A DNA stretch of 64,000 nt from Diphasiastrum complanatum (GCA_029204225.1 CM055095.1:17632434-17696433), one strand, 5' to 3'; counted from the stretch's first letter, positions 13,545 through 26,687 are shown. Program-made: numbers and translations. Notes: a model not told the origin generated them from the letters alone.

Positions 13545-14880
13545 TAGTTATTCGAGTTTTTCTGTATCCAGAGTTATCACACAAAATGATTGTAAGCTGA
13601 AGTTATCACTTCAAGCATTGTACTCACTATTTGATATTAATTAGAGTGCAAATTTTCAATCCTACTATTGTATCGTTTCTTTGTGCATTTGTCCGAATCA
13701 TTCGATTTGAATATTCTACTATTGTTTGTGGCGTTTTCGATCCTACACGCACCCGTTCGAGCTTCCGCTGACTAACCTCTTGATTTTTGACATGGTATCA
13801 GAGCAGGCAGTTTAGTAATCTACATTTTATTGTAGATTATCAAGTCTTGTTTCTATCAAGACGTTGTTCTAGCAAGCGTGTAGCCACAGTATCTCAAAAT
13901 CGTTGTTTCTACCAACGATCTTGCTCAACCAAAATGCATTCGTCTTCTAGTTCTTCTCTAGTTCACAGACTCGATAGAAGCAACTACCATCTCTGAAAAT
14001 TCAAAATGAAGGTCATACTACTAGCCAAGGAATTATGGGACATCATTGATAGCACATAAGTTAAACCTGAAGGTGATGTAGCCACTATCACCAAATGGAG
14101 GCTGAAAGATGGCAAGGCTTTTGCCATGATCACTTTCAACATAAAGGACAATCAAATTAGTCACATAAGAGATACTCAGACTGCTAAGAATGCATGGGAC
14201 ATCCTAGCAACGCTCTACGATATCAGGGATGTCTCCTCCAAACTCCATTTGAGGAAGAAATTCTTCACCATGAGAATGTCTGAAGCAACAAGTGTTTCGA
14301 GCCATATCAACACCTTTCAAAATCTTATGGAGCAAATGACTACAACTGGATCAGTCATTGAAAATACCAATGCTATTATGACTCTATTATCAAGTCTCCC
14401 TGAGGCCTATGAAAATTGGGTCCTAGCAATTTTAATCTAGGAGAAGATCACCCTTTCAAGAGTGATCTCATTACTCCAACAAGAGGAGGCCAGAAGATCT
14501 GCAACCTCCTCAGGCACACGGTCGGATCCTCAAGCTTTATATTCCAAAAATCAGAAGTTCAGATTCAAAAAGAAGAGCAATATGCAGTCAAGATCGAATT
14601 TTGACTCAGACTTGAATTTTGGCTTAGGGTCGAATTTAGGCTCAGGGTCAAATTTGAACTCTTCATCTTTCAAACCAAAGCAAAAGCTTTTCTGCAGATA
14701 CTACAAGAGAACTGGACATGATATCAAGGACTGTAGAACTTTAAAATTCAACAATGAGAAGAAGAAGCAGTTTCAACAACAAGTGAATTCAGTCTCAATC
14801 AATTTTTCGCAAGAGAAAGATGAAGCAGCCTTTATGAACAAGGTCGGAGAACAACAAGATGGTCTTCTCTTGATCAACGT
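13545..14880 (+). mobile_element. Ty1/copia family B: LTR end, primer-binding site, gag
   Basis: The fragment has LTR sequence ending TTTTTGACA at 13,792, the primer-binding site TGGTATCAGAGC at 13,793-13,804, and then gag: a leader, a UBN2-like gag core (about 14,000-14,440) and a CCHC knuckle (CRYYKRTGHDIKDC, about 14,690-14,740). The LTR and leader match 4,797-5,489 on the other strand. It is broken, with a few interruptions, and is truncated at about 14,880 where a minus-strand element takes over. Confidence 0.87.
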
Positions 14881-14884
14881 CAGG

Positions 14885-17015
14885 TGTTGACATTGCCTCT
14901 ATAACAACATTTGATTCCTGCACAAAGTAGCAGGCCAGATGATTCGTAAATCATGATGGAGGTTGTCTTGATTGGTTCGATCTTTTGGGTTGAACTGCAA
15001 TCCTCTGATGTGATTTGTTTTTGCTGAGGGATTGCCTCGTTGTTGGAGTCAGTGTAAGTGTTAGTGTCAGTGTCAATCTTTTGATTAATCTTGAGATGTT
15101 CGTAGGTGTTGGTGTCGACTCTAGGATCTGAATTCGAAGTAGCTTTTCCCTTGTGGTCGATAAACTGATCTTCCCCAAAAATGACATTTCTGCTCATGAA
15201 AGTCTTCTAAGAGTCTAAATTGAAGAGCTTGTATGTCTGATGGTCTAAGGAATAGCTGATGAAGATCGACCTTTTGCTGGTGTTGTCCAGCTTCCTACTT
15301 AGATCAGTAGAGGACTGTGAGTAGGCTATGCATCCAAACACTCGAATATTTGTGAGTGATGGCTTTGATCATGTCCACACCTCATAAGGTGTCTTGCCAT
15401 TCAGGGCCTCTGAGATGGATCGATTTTGAAGGTAGGCTGCTGTAGTAACAACTCTTGTCCAGAATTTCTTTGGAAGAGAGGCATGGGCCAACATGCTCTT
15501 TGCACTTGCAATGAGTGTCTGATTCTTCCTTTGAGCTACACCATTGGACTGAGGTGAGTAGTTGGCTGAATGTTGTTGTAAATGTATTTTAAATGATTGG
15601 CCTTCAGAAAGCTTTGAACTCGGTGGAAATAAATACTCCCCCTGCATCAAAGTGTAGAGCTTTGATTCTTCTCAGGGTCGATTTTTTTGATGATGCCTTG
15701 AACTGCATGAAGTACTTGAGAGTCTCGGATTTGTTCTTCAAGAAATATGTTTTAGTCCTCCTAGAGAAGTCATCAATGATAGTCAATAAATAGACAGCTC
15801 CCCCTGTGAAAATAGTCTGCATAGGACCACAAATGTTCATGTGTACAAGATCTAACAAACCTTTAGAAGAACAAACTGAATCAGAAGTGACTGGAGTCCT
15901 AGCATGCTTGCTGGAAATACAACTTTCACATGAAGAATTTGATTTGCTAATGAAGGGTAGATCTTGTACTAGATTTTGTTTTGACATTTGCTGAATACAA
16001 TTGGAATTTAAATGGCCTAATCTGAAATGCCAAAGCATCTCAGTTGATTCATAAGTTGAAGTAAAAAGAGCTTGACTACTTTCAGAATAGGAGTGATTGA
16101 ATTTGTACAAATTGCCACACCTTCTACTGAAAGCAATAACTTTCCTAGATTCATCAAAAATAGTGCAGTCCTGTCTATCAAATTCAACCCTCTGACCCGA
16201 ATCTGTGATTCTCTAATTGAGAGTAGGTTTTTGGTCAGATTTGGAATGTGAAGAACATTGGACGAAAACATTACATCACCTTTCTTGAATTCGACTTTGA
16301 CTATTCCTACACCCTCGATAGTATGAGTTGAGTTGTCTCCAAGTTGCACAATTGTAGGATGGGTGTATGACTTGTAGTCATGGAACCAATGTCGATGGTG
16401 AGTCATGGGCTGTGATGCACCTGAGTCCAAATACCAGGAATTGATATCATGTTGTTCTTCGACTTTGGTCAAGAAGGCAGCTTCATCTTCCTTCTGTTGC
16501 TGGATCGAGTGACTGGAAGAAGCATTATTAGCTGGTTGTTGAAATTGTTGCTTCCTTTCGTTGTTGTATTGCAGCATTCTGCAATCCTTGATAAGGTGAC
16601 CAATCCTCTGATAGTACTTACAAAATAGATTATGTCTTGGCTAAAAGGATGAAGACTCTGAAGTTGATGGTGTGTTTGATACAGGTCGTTGCATATTGCT
16701 CTTGATGTCAGGATAGTTTGACTGTGTAGACCTGTTGGATCTAAACTTCTGATTTTTTGAATACAGAGCTTGAGGATCCGATCCTGAGCCTGAAGAGGAT
16801 GCTGATGTTCTAATCTCCTTTTGTAGAAACAATGATATTACTCTTGATAGAGTGAGATGCTCCTGGGTATAAATTGTCATTACCTACTTTTCATAGGATT
16901 CAGGTAGACTCGATAATAGAGTCATGAGTGCATCGGAATCTTCTATGACTGAGCCAGTTGCAGTCATCTGCTCCATAAGATTTTTGAACGTGTTGAGATA
17001 ACTCGAAACACTATT
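14885..17015 (-). mobile_element. Ty1/copia family B fragment: gag, protease, integrase
   Basis: The minus strand reads gag end (17,015-16,600), retropepsin (SWYLDSGASQPMTHHRHWF, about 16,440), integrase zinc finger (LWHFRLGHLNSNCIQQMS, about 16,030) and integrase core (YSPQSNGVAQRKNQTL, about 15,570). It stops in the linker before reverse transcriptase. The shared string DPQALYSKNQKFR links it to the plus-strand gag at 13,545-14,880. The family C LTR at 17,016 cuts into its gag. It is truncated at both ends, with several interruptions. Confidence 0.9.
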
Positions 17016-18532
17016 TGTTGGAAATTAAGCCCAAAGTTGTCTCCTTGGAATCACAAACTCAGACAGCCAATTAGTTGAAGAACGTCTACACGGACTTCCG
17101 GCTGATCGCCAACAAAGGGTAACCAATCCCATTATAATTTTAAGTTCAGATGTTAAGTTTAATAACTTGAAGTCATTGAAGACTTGGCCATCTTCAAGGA
17201 CTTCCACAAAACTTGCATTTAGAACAAGTCTGCAGATTTACATTATTTTTGAACAGTTTGCAGAAAAATACACTGGGTGTTGCAGTTCACATTTTTTGCA
17301 CTTTTCCGAAAACTGCAACACTTACCTTCGACTTCTTTCGTTTAACTATTTTGAAGAAGTCAACTTGTTCACAATTCAATGGTTTAACTATTTTCAAACA
17401 CCTTCGTCCCTTTTCACATTTTTCGAAAAATGCAAAGAGAGAGAAAATTTCAGGAGGTCCTCTATTTTTAAGAGTTAAACTGTTAAAGACACCTCCACCA
17501 ACTTTTTAAGGGCACCTTCAATTTGTTTCAAGGGCACCTTCTGCTTTCCCGAAAAGAACGAAAGAGTTGAATTGTTAAAGAGATATTCGCTTTTTCTGAG
17601 GGCACCTTCAACTTTCTAAGGGTGCCTTAAACTTATTTAGGACACCTTCGACTTTTTCGTAAAAGCCCGAAGAAAGAGAGAAAAATGCCGAAGGTCGTCT
17701 AAAATGAACGAGGAACGTTCCCAACCACTTCCCGTAATTAGCAAAGTGAGAGAAAACCACTTCACGTAAAATGCGAAGTGAGAGATTTTGCGACTTCCTC
17801 GTCTGCATCAATGATACTAATTTGTTGACCCTATACACTATGTACAGTTGCCACAGAAGCCATATACTTCCAAGTACAACAACTTACCTAATTAGGTGAC
17901 AATAATTTATTGTAGTTAATACATGGATGCAATCTATAAATAGATCATCCTAGCACAGATTGCATGAGTTGCTCCGTCCACGAGACATATTATTTGAGCC
18001 TCCCAATTACGCCATCAATTTTAGGTTGTAATTGCTATTTGTATTGTGCTTCAGTGTAATATAGCAGTAGTATCTTTTCTATCTATGTATAACGTAGATG
18101 AATGCTTGTTGTGATTGAATGCACTTTATCACTGTTTAATCGCGTTTGTTTACTCACTCTGATCAGAACACAGACATCTACGACTCCTCAGTTTTTGATC
18201 AGTCGATGGTTGTCTTTGACGCCTGAGGAACTCGTGATATGATACTGCTCTTCCATTTATTTCAGAACCATACTTCACATTAAATCTGATTTTCAGTAAT
18301 ACCACACACAAACCATTTCTAATCTCTTGGGTGGACTGTACTCCTATTTTTAGAGTGTGAATTATTTTTATCTTGTTGGGCAATCAGAATGCATAAAGTT
18401 GTGATTATCTTTAGCATAAGTTGTCTATTAGACTGTTTTTGCACCTAGCAGTTGATTAGAATGGGAGAGCTGTTCCACAATAATCCTGATCTCTTCTCCA
18501 TTCTCGTTCTTCCTATCTCCCTTGCCCCATCA
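17016..18532 (+). repeat. 5' LTR of copia family C with TATA box
   Basis: The LTR starts TGTTGG and ends CCCCATCA three bases before the primer-binding site (1,517 bp). CTATAAATAG at about 17,934-17,943 is a good LTR TATA box. The U3 part at 17,440-17,700 is built from repeats of AGGGCACCTTCAACTTT and TTTCGAAAAA-like words. Confidence 0.82.
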
Positions 18533-19732
18533 GATTGGTATCAGAGCATCGCTCAAATAAACCGAGAGATTAAGTCTGTTCTATTTGTATATTGTTATCA
18601 TGTCTCACATAGGTAGCTCTTCATCATCATCACTCAGTGAAGCTAGAGTCATTGACAAGTTCAACGGTTCTAACTTCTACATCTGGAAGTTAAAACTTAG
18701 AATGATGTTGATAGATAGAGATCTTTGGGATGTAGTAGAAGGTGCAAACCTGAAACCAGAAGATGGTGAGGCCTGGAGGATCAAAGATCAGAAGGCCTTA
18801 GCATGTATCACACTCAATCTGGACGACTCCCAAATATCTCATGTTACCACGTACAAAATCTCTAAGGAGGCACCAGACTTGTTATCAAGTCTCTATGAGA
18901 CTCACGATGTAACCACGAGATTACATCTTAGAAGGAAGTTCTTTACTCGTAGCATGTCTGATTCTATTGCCATCACTTCACACATCAACAGCTTCAAGTC
19001 CCCGTTAGATCCGTTATCAGTTGTAGGATGTTCTATTCAAGATGATGATGCCGTTATGACCTTGCTTTCTTCTCTTCCAAAGTCGTATGAACACTTTGTG
19101 GTGATGATCTCCACACAACCCGACCTCACTCTTCAAAAGGTGATTGGTCATCTTCTTCAATAAGAAATGCGGAGAAAGACTAGCAGCCTATCCATCAAAG
19201 ACAAATCCATGGCTCTATACACCAATAAGAAAGATCATTCCAAGGGCAAGAATTAGGTGCAGCAGCAACATCAAAAGCCTCATGCTCAGACTCAGCATGG
19301 TGGATCACAGAAGAAGCTCTTCTGCAGATATTGCAAAAGAGCTAAACATGACATCAAGGAGTGTCGCATCAGGATCTACAACAAGACAAAGAAGCAGCAA
19401 CAACAACAACAACCAGACTCTTCCAATGCGGTCGAATTCAAGGAACAAGACACACACTTATTAACGGTTTACAACAGTAGCGAAGACTGTGATAGATGGT
19501 ACCTAGACAGCGGTGCTACCCAAGACATGACCTCTCGCAAGGAATGGTTTACGAAGTACACAGCTTACAGCAGAGACCAATTTATCTACCTCGGAGATTC
19601 TAGCACCATACGCGTGGAAGGCAAAGGAGAAGTAAAGATCAGCTTCAACAATGATCTGTCCATTTGTATTCCTAATGTCCTTCATGTTTCTCAGTTTTCA
19701 AAGAACCTGTTATCAGCAACAAAGATCAATTT
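17016..19732 (+). mobile_element. Ty1/copia family C: 5' LTR, primer-binding site, gag, protease start
   Basis: LTR (17,016-18,532), primer-binding site TGGTATCAGAGC (18,536-18,547), gag with a long intact-looking frame (18,585-19,163), CCHC knuckle (CRYCKRAKHDIKEC, about 19,320) and retropepsin (WYLDSGATQDMTS, about 19,500). The element stops near 19,732, where minus-strand family A sequence begins. It inserted into the family B gag at 17,015, so it is younger than that piece. Broken, with one or two interruptions besides the truncation. Confidence 0.88.
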
Positions 19733-20767
19733 TGTGCTTTTGTCATCCAGCTTCTTCTTGAGATCTTCAGGGTTTCTGAGCATAAGCAACGCAACAAAAC
19801 ACTCTGGTATTGGTTTTGATCATGTCCACATTTGTAATATTCGGCAGTCTTGAATTTTGTGGTTATTTCGTTTGCAGTATCTATAGAACAGCTTCTTCTT
19901 TGTCTGCGGATTCAACTGTTCTTTATGTTGTGCTAGTTTTTGGTCTTGCTTTGATTGGTTCAGGCCTTTCTTCCTCTTCTGCTTAGTCGTGCTCTTGTTG
20001 GTGTACAAGACGTGAGAATCAGTTGAGGAACTAGAGGCATCGTTCCTCCGCATGTCTTCCTGCAACAACATTGTAATGACTCTCGAAAGAGTCAGTTTTG
20101 GATGTGTCATGATGATCATCACCTAGCTGTCGTATGAGCTTGGCAAGCTTGTAAGCAGTTGCATCACTGCGTCTTGATCGTCTATGATAGATCCGACAGC
20201 GGCCATTTGCTTTAGCAAGTTCTTGAATTGGTCGATGTGATTCTACAGGGAATCACCATTCGCCATCTTGAGGGAGTAAAATTTCTTCCTGAGATGTAGC
20301 TTGGAAGCTATATCTCGCACTTCGTATAATGTGCTCAAGATATCCCAGACTTCTTTGGATGTCTAGGCTTTGCATACATGGTCGATCTGAGTATCCGAAA
20401 TGTTTAGGACAATGAGCGCGAAAACCTTTCCATCCTTTAGCTTCCATCTGGCGATTGCTGCGTCGTCAACTTCGGGTTTCCCTTCTGCACTTGTAACAAT
20501 GTCATACAATTCTTTAGCCATTAGCACTGTTTTCATCTTAAATTTTCACAGATGGTAATTGGCTCCATCAAGCTTGTCCATGATAGGACTGGATTTCCCT
20601 TGGGAATCCACGTGAAAGATTAATCTAGGTGATAGAAATAATTATCAGTGACTTAAGTATGAAAATATGGTGCGAAATTATAGAACAAGAAGACAATTAC
20701 TCTATCGGCTAGTAGAGTCTTGTTACTGTGGAAGCTTATCAGGCTATGGAAAATGACTCTGATACCA
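19733..20767 (-). mobile_element. Ty1/copia family A fragment: primer-binding site and gag
   Basis: The minus strand has a primer-binding site (20,756-20,767, TGGTATCAGAGT) directly against the LTR, then gag including YRYCKRNNHKIQDC (about 19,850), then a scrap of integrase end (19,733-19,825). The gag block is about 90% alike by eye to the gag at 1-430. Most of protease and integrase is absent, so there is a large internal loss. Confidence 0.85.
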
Positions 20768-21916
20768 TGTTGGAAAAGAGAAGTGTGTGAAGCGAAAGAT
20801 AGTTCAAAAAGAAAAACAAACACGAAAAGAAGCGAACTCGAAACTCGAAGAGAAACAAACTCGAATGGAAAGTGTTCGTGCGCAACGGAAGAAGCTATCT
20901 CACTCTTTTCTTAAGCATGACTACGCCTATCAGACTCAAACAGAACATTAGTGGTAGGAATCACGTTTGAGCTGATTACGTAGCCAAATATTAAGTATCA
21001 AAATATCAGAAAGATAATTAGTCGCGAATTAGTCGTGACAAGCAAGACTAAATATTAGTCGCGAAACAACTAGACTAACAACAATTCGTGAAGAGCAGAC
21101 TACCAGATTAAGTAATAAGAAAAGCATTTCAATATTGACACAAATCTGAACGCAGAACAAAGAGAGCTATAATCAGATTAAGTATAAAAAACTATACAGG
21201 TCAATAATGCAGGTGAGCACAAGACAATAACGGACGTAACCGCATCTTCACAAAGCTAATCACACAATCTGTGAAGGTGATAAATCTATTACTGACAATA
21301 CAGATCTAGAAGAAAGAAAATCGATGCGTGAAAGCATCTACAATGTCAGTTTCTAATTATCAATGATGTTTTGCTCTAATGCTGTTATGCTTGTTGTTGT
21401 TTTTTCTGAATACGCAGATGGTATTCAATATATACATAAATTTTACAGGTGTGTAGATAAAGAAAGTACAAAAGTGGATGTGATGTCTGTGGGAGATCGT
21501 GGGTGGTTGCTGTCGTTGTCAAATCTGATTGCACAATGCATGGGATGAGCGTGAGAAGGCCGCGACATCAGCCTTCGCTGATGTTAACGTTGATGAAAAT
21601 GCGAAAAATACGACACTCTGACAAATGCCTTAAAAATTGATTTACAGGTTACCTTTACTTTTCTATAAAGACACCTTTAGCATTTGTAGGGTAGTGTCAT
21701 CTTTTTTGCTTGCCACAAATCACATGTAAAAACACAGTGTCATCTTTTTCGCCTTTGAAAATTCACTTGTATTTATGTAGATAGTCCCGTTTTATTTGCC
21801 TGTCTTATTTTACATATAAATATGCAGACTATGCAACAACACAAGTAAAAATACAGCAGAATGAATGGAGGCAAATTATTATAGGATTTAGGAGAGTAGA
21901 GGAGATAAATCCAACA
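20768..21916 (-). repeat. LTR of copia family A, minus strand
   Basis: On the minus strand it starts TGTTGGATTTATCTCC and ends CCAACA (1,149 bp). It is flanked by an RNase H end and purine tract on one side (21,940-21,950) and a primer-binding site plus gag on the other. One LTR therefore serves as both the 3' end of one copy and the 5' end of another. Confidence 0.88.
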
Positions 21917-23400
21917 GTAAGAAGGAGAATAATCCAATACTCCCCCTTAATCTGCATCCTTGAATACCTTAATCTTCAAACTTAGTTCTACATAGAATCT
22001 TCTGCGTGCTTCCAAACTTAATGCTTTGGTAAAAATATCTGCTGTCATATCTTGCATTCTACAGTACTACAATCTGACTTCTTCGTTGAGAACTTTGCTT
22101 ATGACGGAGTGATACTTCAGTTCAATGTGCTTACTCCTAGAATGAAATCTAGGGTTGGCTGATAAGGCAATGACACTTTGATTGTCACAAAATAATGTCG
22201 TCGGAGCATATTGATTCAGACTGATATCTGAGAGTAAGTTCCTCAACCAGATTGCTTCCTTTGTAGCTTGAGAGACTGCGATATACTCTGATTCAGTGGA
22301 AGATATAGCTATTGAAGATTGTTTGCGACTATTCCAAAAAATTGGACCATTGTTGAGGAAGAATGTAAATCCGAAAGTGGATTTATGAGTGTCTACATTC
22401 TTGCCGAATTTAGATCTGTGTAACCATTGAGTAAATTGAGTTTATCGTTGCCGACTGCTCCATAACAAATGCAAAACTCCATAGTAGCTCAAAGATATCT
22501 CATGACTTTGATAAGAGCCTTCCAATGTGTTACACCAGGATTAGTCATAAACTGACTGAGAGAGCTAACTGCAAAAGCTATGTCTGGCCTGGTACAAATC
22601 ATGGCGTACATAAGAGATCCTATAATAGAATGGTAAGGATACTCACACATCTGCTGTTTCTCGTGAATTCTTTGGGGACACTGGTCCTTTGACAATTTGA
22701 GTCCTGGTTCCATTGGTGAGAGAGCTAACTTGCAATTAATCAGATTATATCTGACTAACATGTTGTAGATGTACCTCTGTTGTATAATGTAAACCAACTT
22801 CTGTTTTATGTCTCTGTGGATTTGTATACCAAGGCAGAAATGAGCTTCGCCTAGATCAGTCATGTCAAATTCGAAAGATAGCATTGTCTTGGTCTCTTTT
22901 ATCAGATCGGTACTGTTGCTGAAAAGCAATGTATCATCCATGTATAAAGTGATAATGATAAAAGACTGCTGCACTGCTTTGAAGTAAACATTTGAATCTG
23001 AAGAGCTAGGTGTGTAGTCGTGATCAATTAGGAAAGTATTGGTCCTTTGAAACCATGCTCGAGCAGATTGCTTCAAGCCATAAAGTGCCTTATGGAGTTT
23101 ACACACATGATTGTGTTTACCCTCGATAATATAACCTTCGGGTTGCACCATGTAAATGTCTTCTTCGATAACTCCATTGAGATATGTTGTCTGTACATCC
23201 ATTTGATGTATTTCCAAATCTGCTGCAGCGGCAAATGATAGCAAAAGTCGAATAGAAAAATGCTTAACTACTGAACTGGAGGTCTCAATATAATCGACAT
23301 TGTATATCTAAGAAAATCCTCTGGCGACAAGTCGTGCCTTTCTCTTGTTCATGCTTCCATCTGCATTGTACTTGACTTTGAAAATCCGCTACCTACTCGA
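21917..23400 (-). mobile_element. Ty1/copia family A fragment: reverse transcriptase and RNase H
   Basis: The minus strand carries reverse transcriptase (LHKALYGLKQSARAWFQR about 23,070; LYMDDTLLFSN about 22,930) and RNase H down to about 22,080, then the purine tract. The long intact RT stretch (22,489-23,244) suggests it is younger than its neighbours. It is truncated at about 23,400 inside the RT N-terminus. It is broken, with few interruptions. Confidence 0.9.
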
Positions 23401-24849
23401 TTGTTTTTGATTTCAAATTCATATTTGGTTTATTAAAATTAAATAGATAGGGACCTGAACCATCACATTGATCAACATGGCACTCAACTTGATACGGTGA
23501 AGATATGGTTCGGCCTATCGCTATAAGTATTTCTCAATAAGGGAAGACTGGATTATGAATTCTTATCTTTACCGCATGCTGATTAGCTAAGTAAACTTAT
23601 TTTGTACATGGATTACAACTGACATTCAGCGTTGACACCTGTCTTCCTCACTGTGCTAACTTGCACGGTTTTGTGTGGTGGGATGGTGCATCGTATTTAT
23701 TGTGTGATGATTGTCATAAGCGATTTCAAAAAAGTATTCTCAAATTTCACGATTTAATATTCATGTTTCATGAAATTACTCACCTATTTCATAATTACAA
23801 TTCTCAAATTTCAAAAACTATTCATAAATGTCACAATTTATTATTCATGACTTCATGAAAACACTCATCATCACCAGTATTCATGATCTTACTACACAAA
23901 AGCAGTCACACACAATCATATGATTTGGATTCACAAATTTCATAACTGGTAAATAATCACAAATTTTAATATTTCATGATTCATTACTCACTGATTTCAT
24001 GGTCCAGTTTTGATAAAAGTCATGTTTTATATTATGAAAATTCATTATTCATTATTCAATATTACAAAATCCTTTAGTATATAAAAAAGTCATGATTCGC
24101 TACTGATTAGTGCATTTAAAAAAAAAATGCACGACACAATATTCATATCTTCACAACTGAAAAAAATGTCATGATTCAATACCTACATTCTAATCATTCA
24201 ATATTTCATGATTTCACAAGTCAAATATTCACAAAAGTGTTTCATGGTAATAATTTTTTTATTTGACAATACTAATGATGTCAAAATGTGAACTACACTT
24301 GATGTCACCCACAAAAACATATGGAAAGTCTCACTTCCAAAGATTACTAAAGGTGTAAACTCATCAAATTGCAGAAGTAAACATTCCAAGAATCATAGAA
24401 AATAAAACATATATAATAAATGACCACATCTCATCGATCATCCACACATGCAAATCATTAAGAGGTAAAAAATGGGGACCACACCCCATCTTTTTTCGGG
24501 AATTTTTTATATCCACCAATAAAAATTGTTCACATAATCAATTTCTTCAAAGGAGCCTTTTTAAATTTGATCTCTTGCTTTTTTGCAAAATAGAAAAATG
24601 CACTTCAACATATGTAAAGAATAGCAAATCATCTTTTTCACTAGTTTCCTTCAACATGCAACTTCTAACTTGAAGATCCTTGGTGTGAGAGAGGTTTTAA
24701 AAAAGAGAGAAAGTAGGTTTTGGTAGAGAAGGAAATCCATGCTAGAGAGAGAAGTTAAGGAGTAAAAGTGACAAGAGAGTGCTCAATGAAAAGTGGGTGT
24801 TGTGAAAGAGAAAGTCAAAAGTGGTGTGAGGAAGGTGATAGGGAAGAGA

Positions 24850-24853
<4 letters not shown>
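23400..24853. other. AT-rich noncoding DNA with TTCATGATT / CACAAATTTCA words
   Basis: No gene is seen. From about 23,720 to 24,260 the words TTCATGAT, TCACAAATTT and ATTCATG recur in both orientations without a fixed unit length. This looks like a decayed simple repeat. The rest is featureless. Confidence 0.5.

Positions 24854-24929
<76 letters not shown>
24854..24929. repeat. (GA)n microsatellite
   Basis: A perfect run of about 38 GA units. Confidence 0.97.
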
Positions 24930-24933
<4 letters not shown>

Positions 24934-25088
24934 GATCAAAGCTCTTCTTGACAAGTCAAGACCAAAACCTTTTAAAACCCTTTATTCATAAACCAACAAG
25001 AAAAAACATGGCTGAATGCATACAGTACTAGAAAGCACCGTAAAGCAAAACGTAATTGCCGTTCACATGATTTTAAGGGTGTTTCAAG

Positions 25089-25115
25089 CCCTATATTATT
25101 TTGCATAATATAGGG
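25089..25115. other. Perfect 11-bp hairpin
   Basis: CCCTATATTAT and ATAATATAGGG pair perfectly around a 5-base loop (TTTGC). It stands alone between two GA tracts. It could be a miniature element end or chance. Confidence 0.6.
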
Positions 25116-25170
25116 CCCCGAAGTGATTTTTTTAATTTTTAGATTGAGATTTGTGCGACAACGACGCGTG

Positions 25171-25304
<134 letters not shown>

Positions 25305-25399
25305 CATGCTGATCAGTGATGAGATTGTTTAAAGTGTTGCTTTAATAAGGCTTTATTTGTTGATTGGAATCGAGAGAGTGAAACAGGAAACAAGAAAGA

Positions 25400-26200
25400 T
25401 GGGCTTGATAGGCTGCGATGCAGTAGGTGTATTTGCAGAATCAGATGCTTGGAGCTTTGGCTGCTCATTGGTTGAAATGTGTACAAGGGGCTGTTCCGTG
25501 AGTGCATACCTATCTATCCTACTGGCTTATGTTTTACAATTAGGCTTGAAGAATCAATATTCTTGCAGATGATGCGTTTTGTGCGGTCTTAAATCGAGTG
25601 GAATGCTAACTTGTTTTATGCTCACATGAAACTTTTTGCCAAAAAGGTGGTTAGGTTCCAGTTTAGAAGAAATTTATAAAGCTGTCGTTAAGGCAAAAAG
25701 ACGCGGGTGTAGTAGGTGGAGGAATACCCAGAGACTTGTGGAAGATGATCAGTGAATGTGTGCACTTCAAACCCTCAAAAAGGCCTAGTTTTCATGCAAT
25801 GCTTTCGTCACCTTCGAGAGATACCATGGAGCCCTCAAGGAGGAAAAACATAGCGTGGATTAGAGAAGCACACCCAGTTTGGTGGAAAAGTCATCGGATG
25901 CAGAGGAGGTACATCCAATTGAAGAATTGGTGAATGGGGTACATGCGATGGTGGTGACAACAGATAGACAGACTAGCATTGAGGCCAATGTTGAAGCTGA
26001 TCAAAGCCCTGAATTGGGAAGGGATGAAGGAGTGGTTGAAGGAGTGGCTGAAAGCAGAAATGTGAGCACACCGGCAACAAGTGATAGTGATAACAGTAGA
26101 TGTCGGCAAGATGGCGGTGAGGTGCAAAAGGGCTGCAGTGTCAATCCAGTTGGGAACAAGAGTGGGAAAGCATTATCAGAATCTCCCAGTAGCACTCAGC
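25400..26200 (+). pseudogene. KEG-like kinase-domain fragment (KEEP ON GOING)
   Basis: The frame DAVGVFAESDAWSFGCSLVEMCT (split here as DAVGVFAESDAWSFG then CSLVEMCT) matches kinase subdomain IX of plant KEG. KEG is a RING E3 ligase with kinase, ankyrin and HERC2-like repeats that controls ABI5. A 149-bp GT-AG intron (25,498-25,646) splits the domain, and the second exon reads WLGSSLEEIYKAVVKAK and then, in another frame, GGGIPRDLWKMISECVHFKP SKRPSFHAML (subdomains X-XI). One extra base just before the intron and a frame change near 25,700 disrupt it. The RING, the N-lobe and all repeats are missing. Downstream to 26,200 an open frame continues without recognisable domains. It is a truncated gene copy, not functional KEG. 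The family assignment is from memory. Confidence 0.82.
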
Positions 26201-26285
26201 GAGAGAGATAGAGAGAGAGAGGGGAGAGAGAGAGCGAGCGCAGAGAGGGAGGGAGAGAGTGCCGAGGGAGAGAGAGAGAGAGTGT

Positions 26286-26351
<66 letters not shown>
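26201..26351. repeat. Imperfect GA-rich tract with perfect (GA)n core
   Basis: A purine-rich GA tract with interruptions, perfect from 26,287 to 26,351. It ends about 340 bp upstream of the proposed start codon of the axis-protein gene, so it lies in its likely promoter region. Confidence 0.95.
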
Positions 26352-26352
<1 letters not shown>

Positions 26353-26414
26353 ACGCGGAGGGAGAGGGAGAGAGAATCACCCTGCAAAGAATCACGCGAA
26401 CGTCAATTACTCTA

Positions 26415-26571
26415 GGTAATGGCAATTGGGAGGGCCATTACCATAAATAATCCGGGACCCGACACTCGTTGTCGGGTCTCGAATTATTTATGGTAATGGC
26501 TCTCCCAAGGAGGCCACTCGCTATCGGGTCCCGGATTATTTATGGTAATGGCCCTCCCAATGGCCATTACC
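26415..26571. mobile_element. 157-bp MITE with TA target duplication
   Basis: The two ends form a strong inverted repeat of about 50 bp. The left end starts GGTAATGGCAATTGGGAGGG and the right end finishes CCCTCCCAATGGCCATTACC. Both are flanked by TA. A third copy of the inner block (ATTTATGGTAATGGCTCTCC) lies in the middle, so the element is internally repetitive. The TA duplication suggests a Tc1/mariner-type (Stowaway-like) origin. It ends 116 bp before the proposed ATG of the next gene. Confidence 0.82.
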
Positions 26572-26687
26572 TAGTACATATTTCAAAACATCCAACTAAA
26601 ATGAATGCATGACCTATTGCAATAAATGAAATGAAAAAATGAAAAAAATGTAGAAGAAATGAAAAATCTAATTTTAATTTCAAAACA

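Noticed and set aside
26415-26571. Inverted repeat as a microRNA precursor
   Set aside because: Terminal inverted repeats flanked by TA and an internal third copy fit a MITE better. Small-RNA data would be needed to say more.
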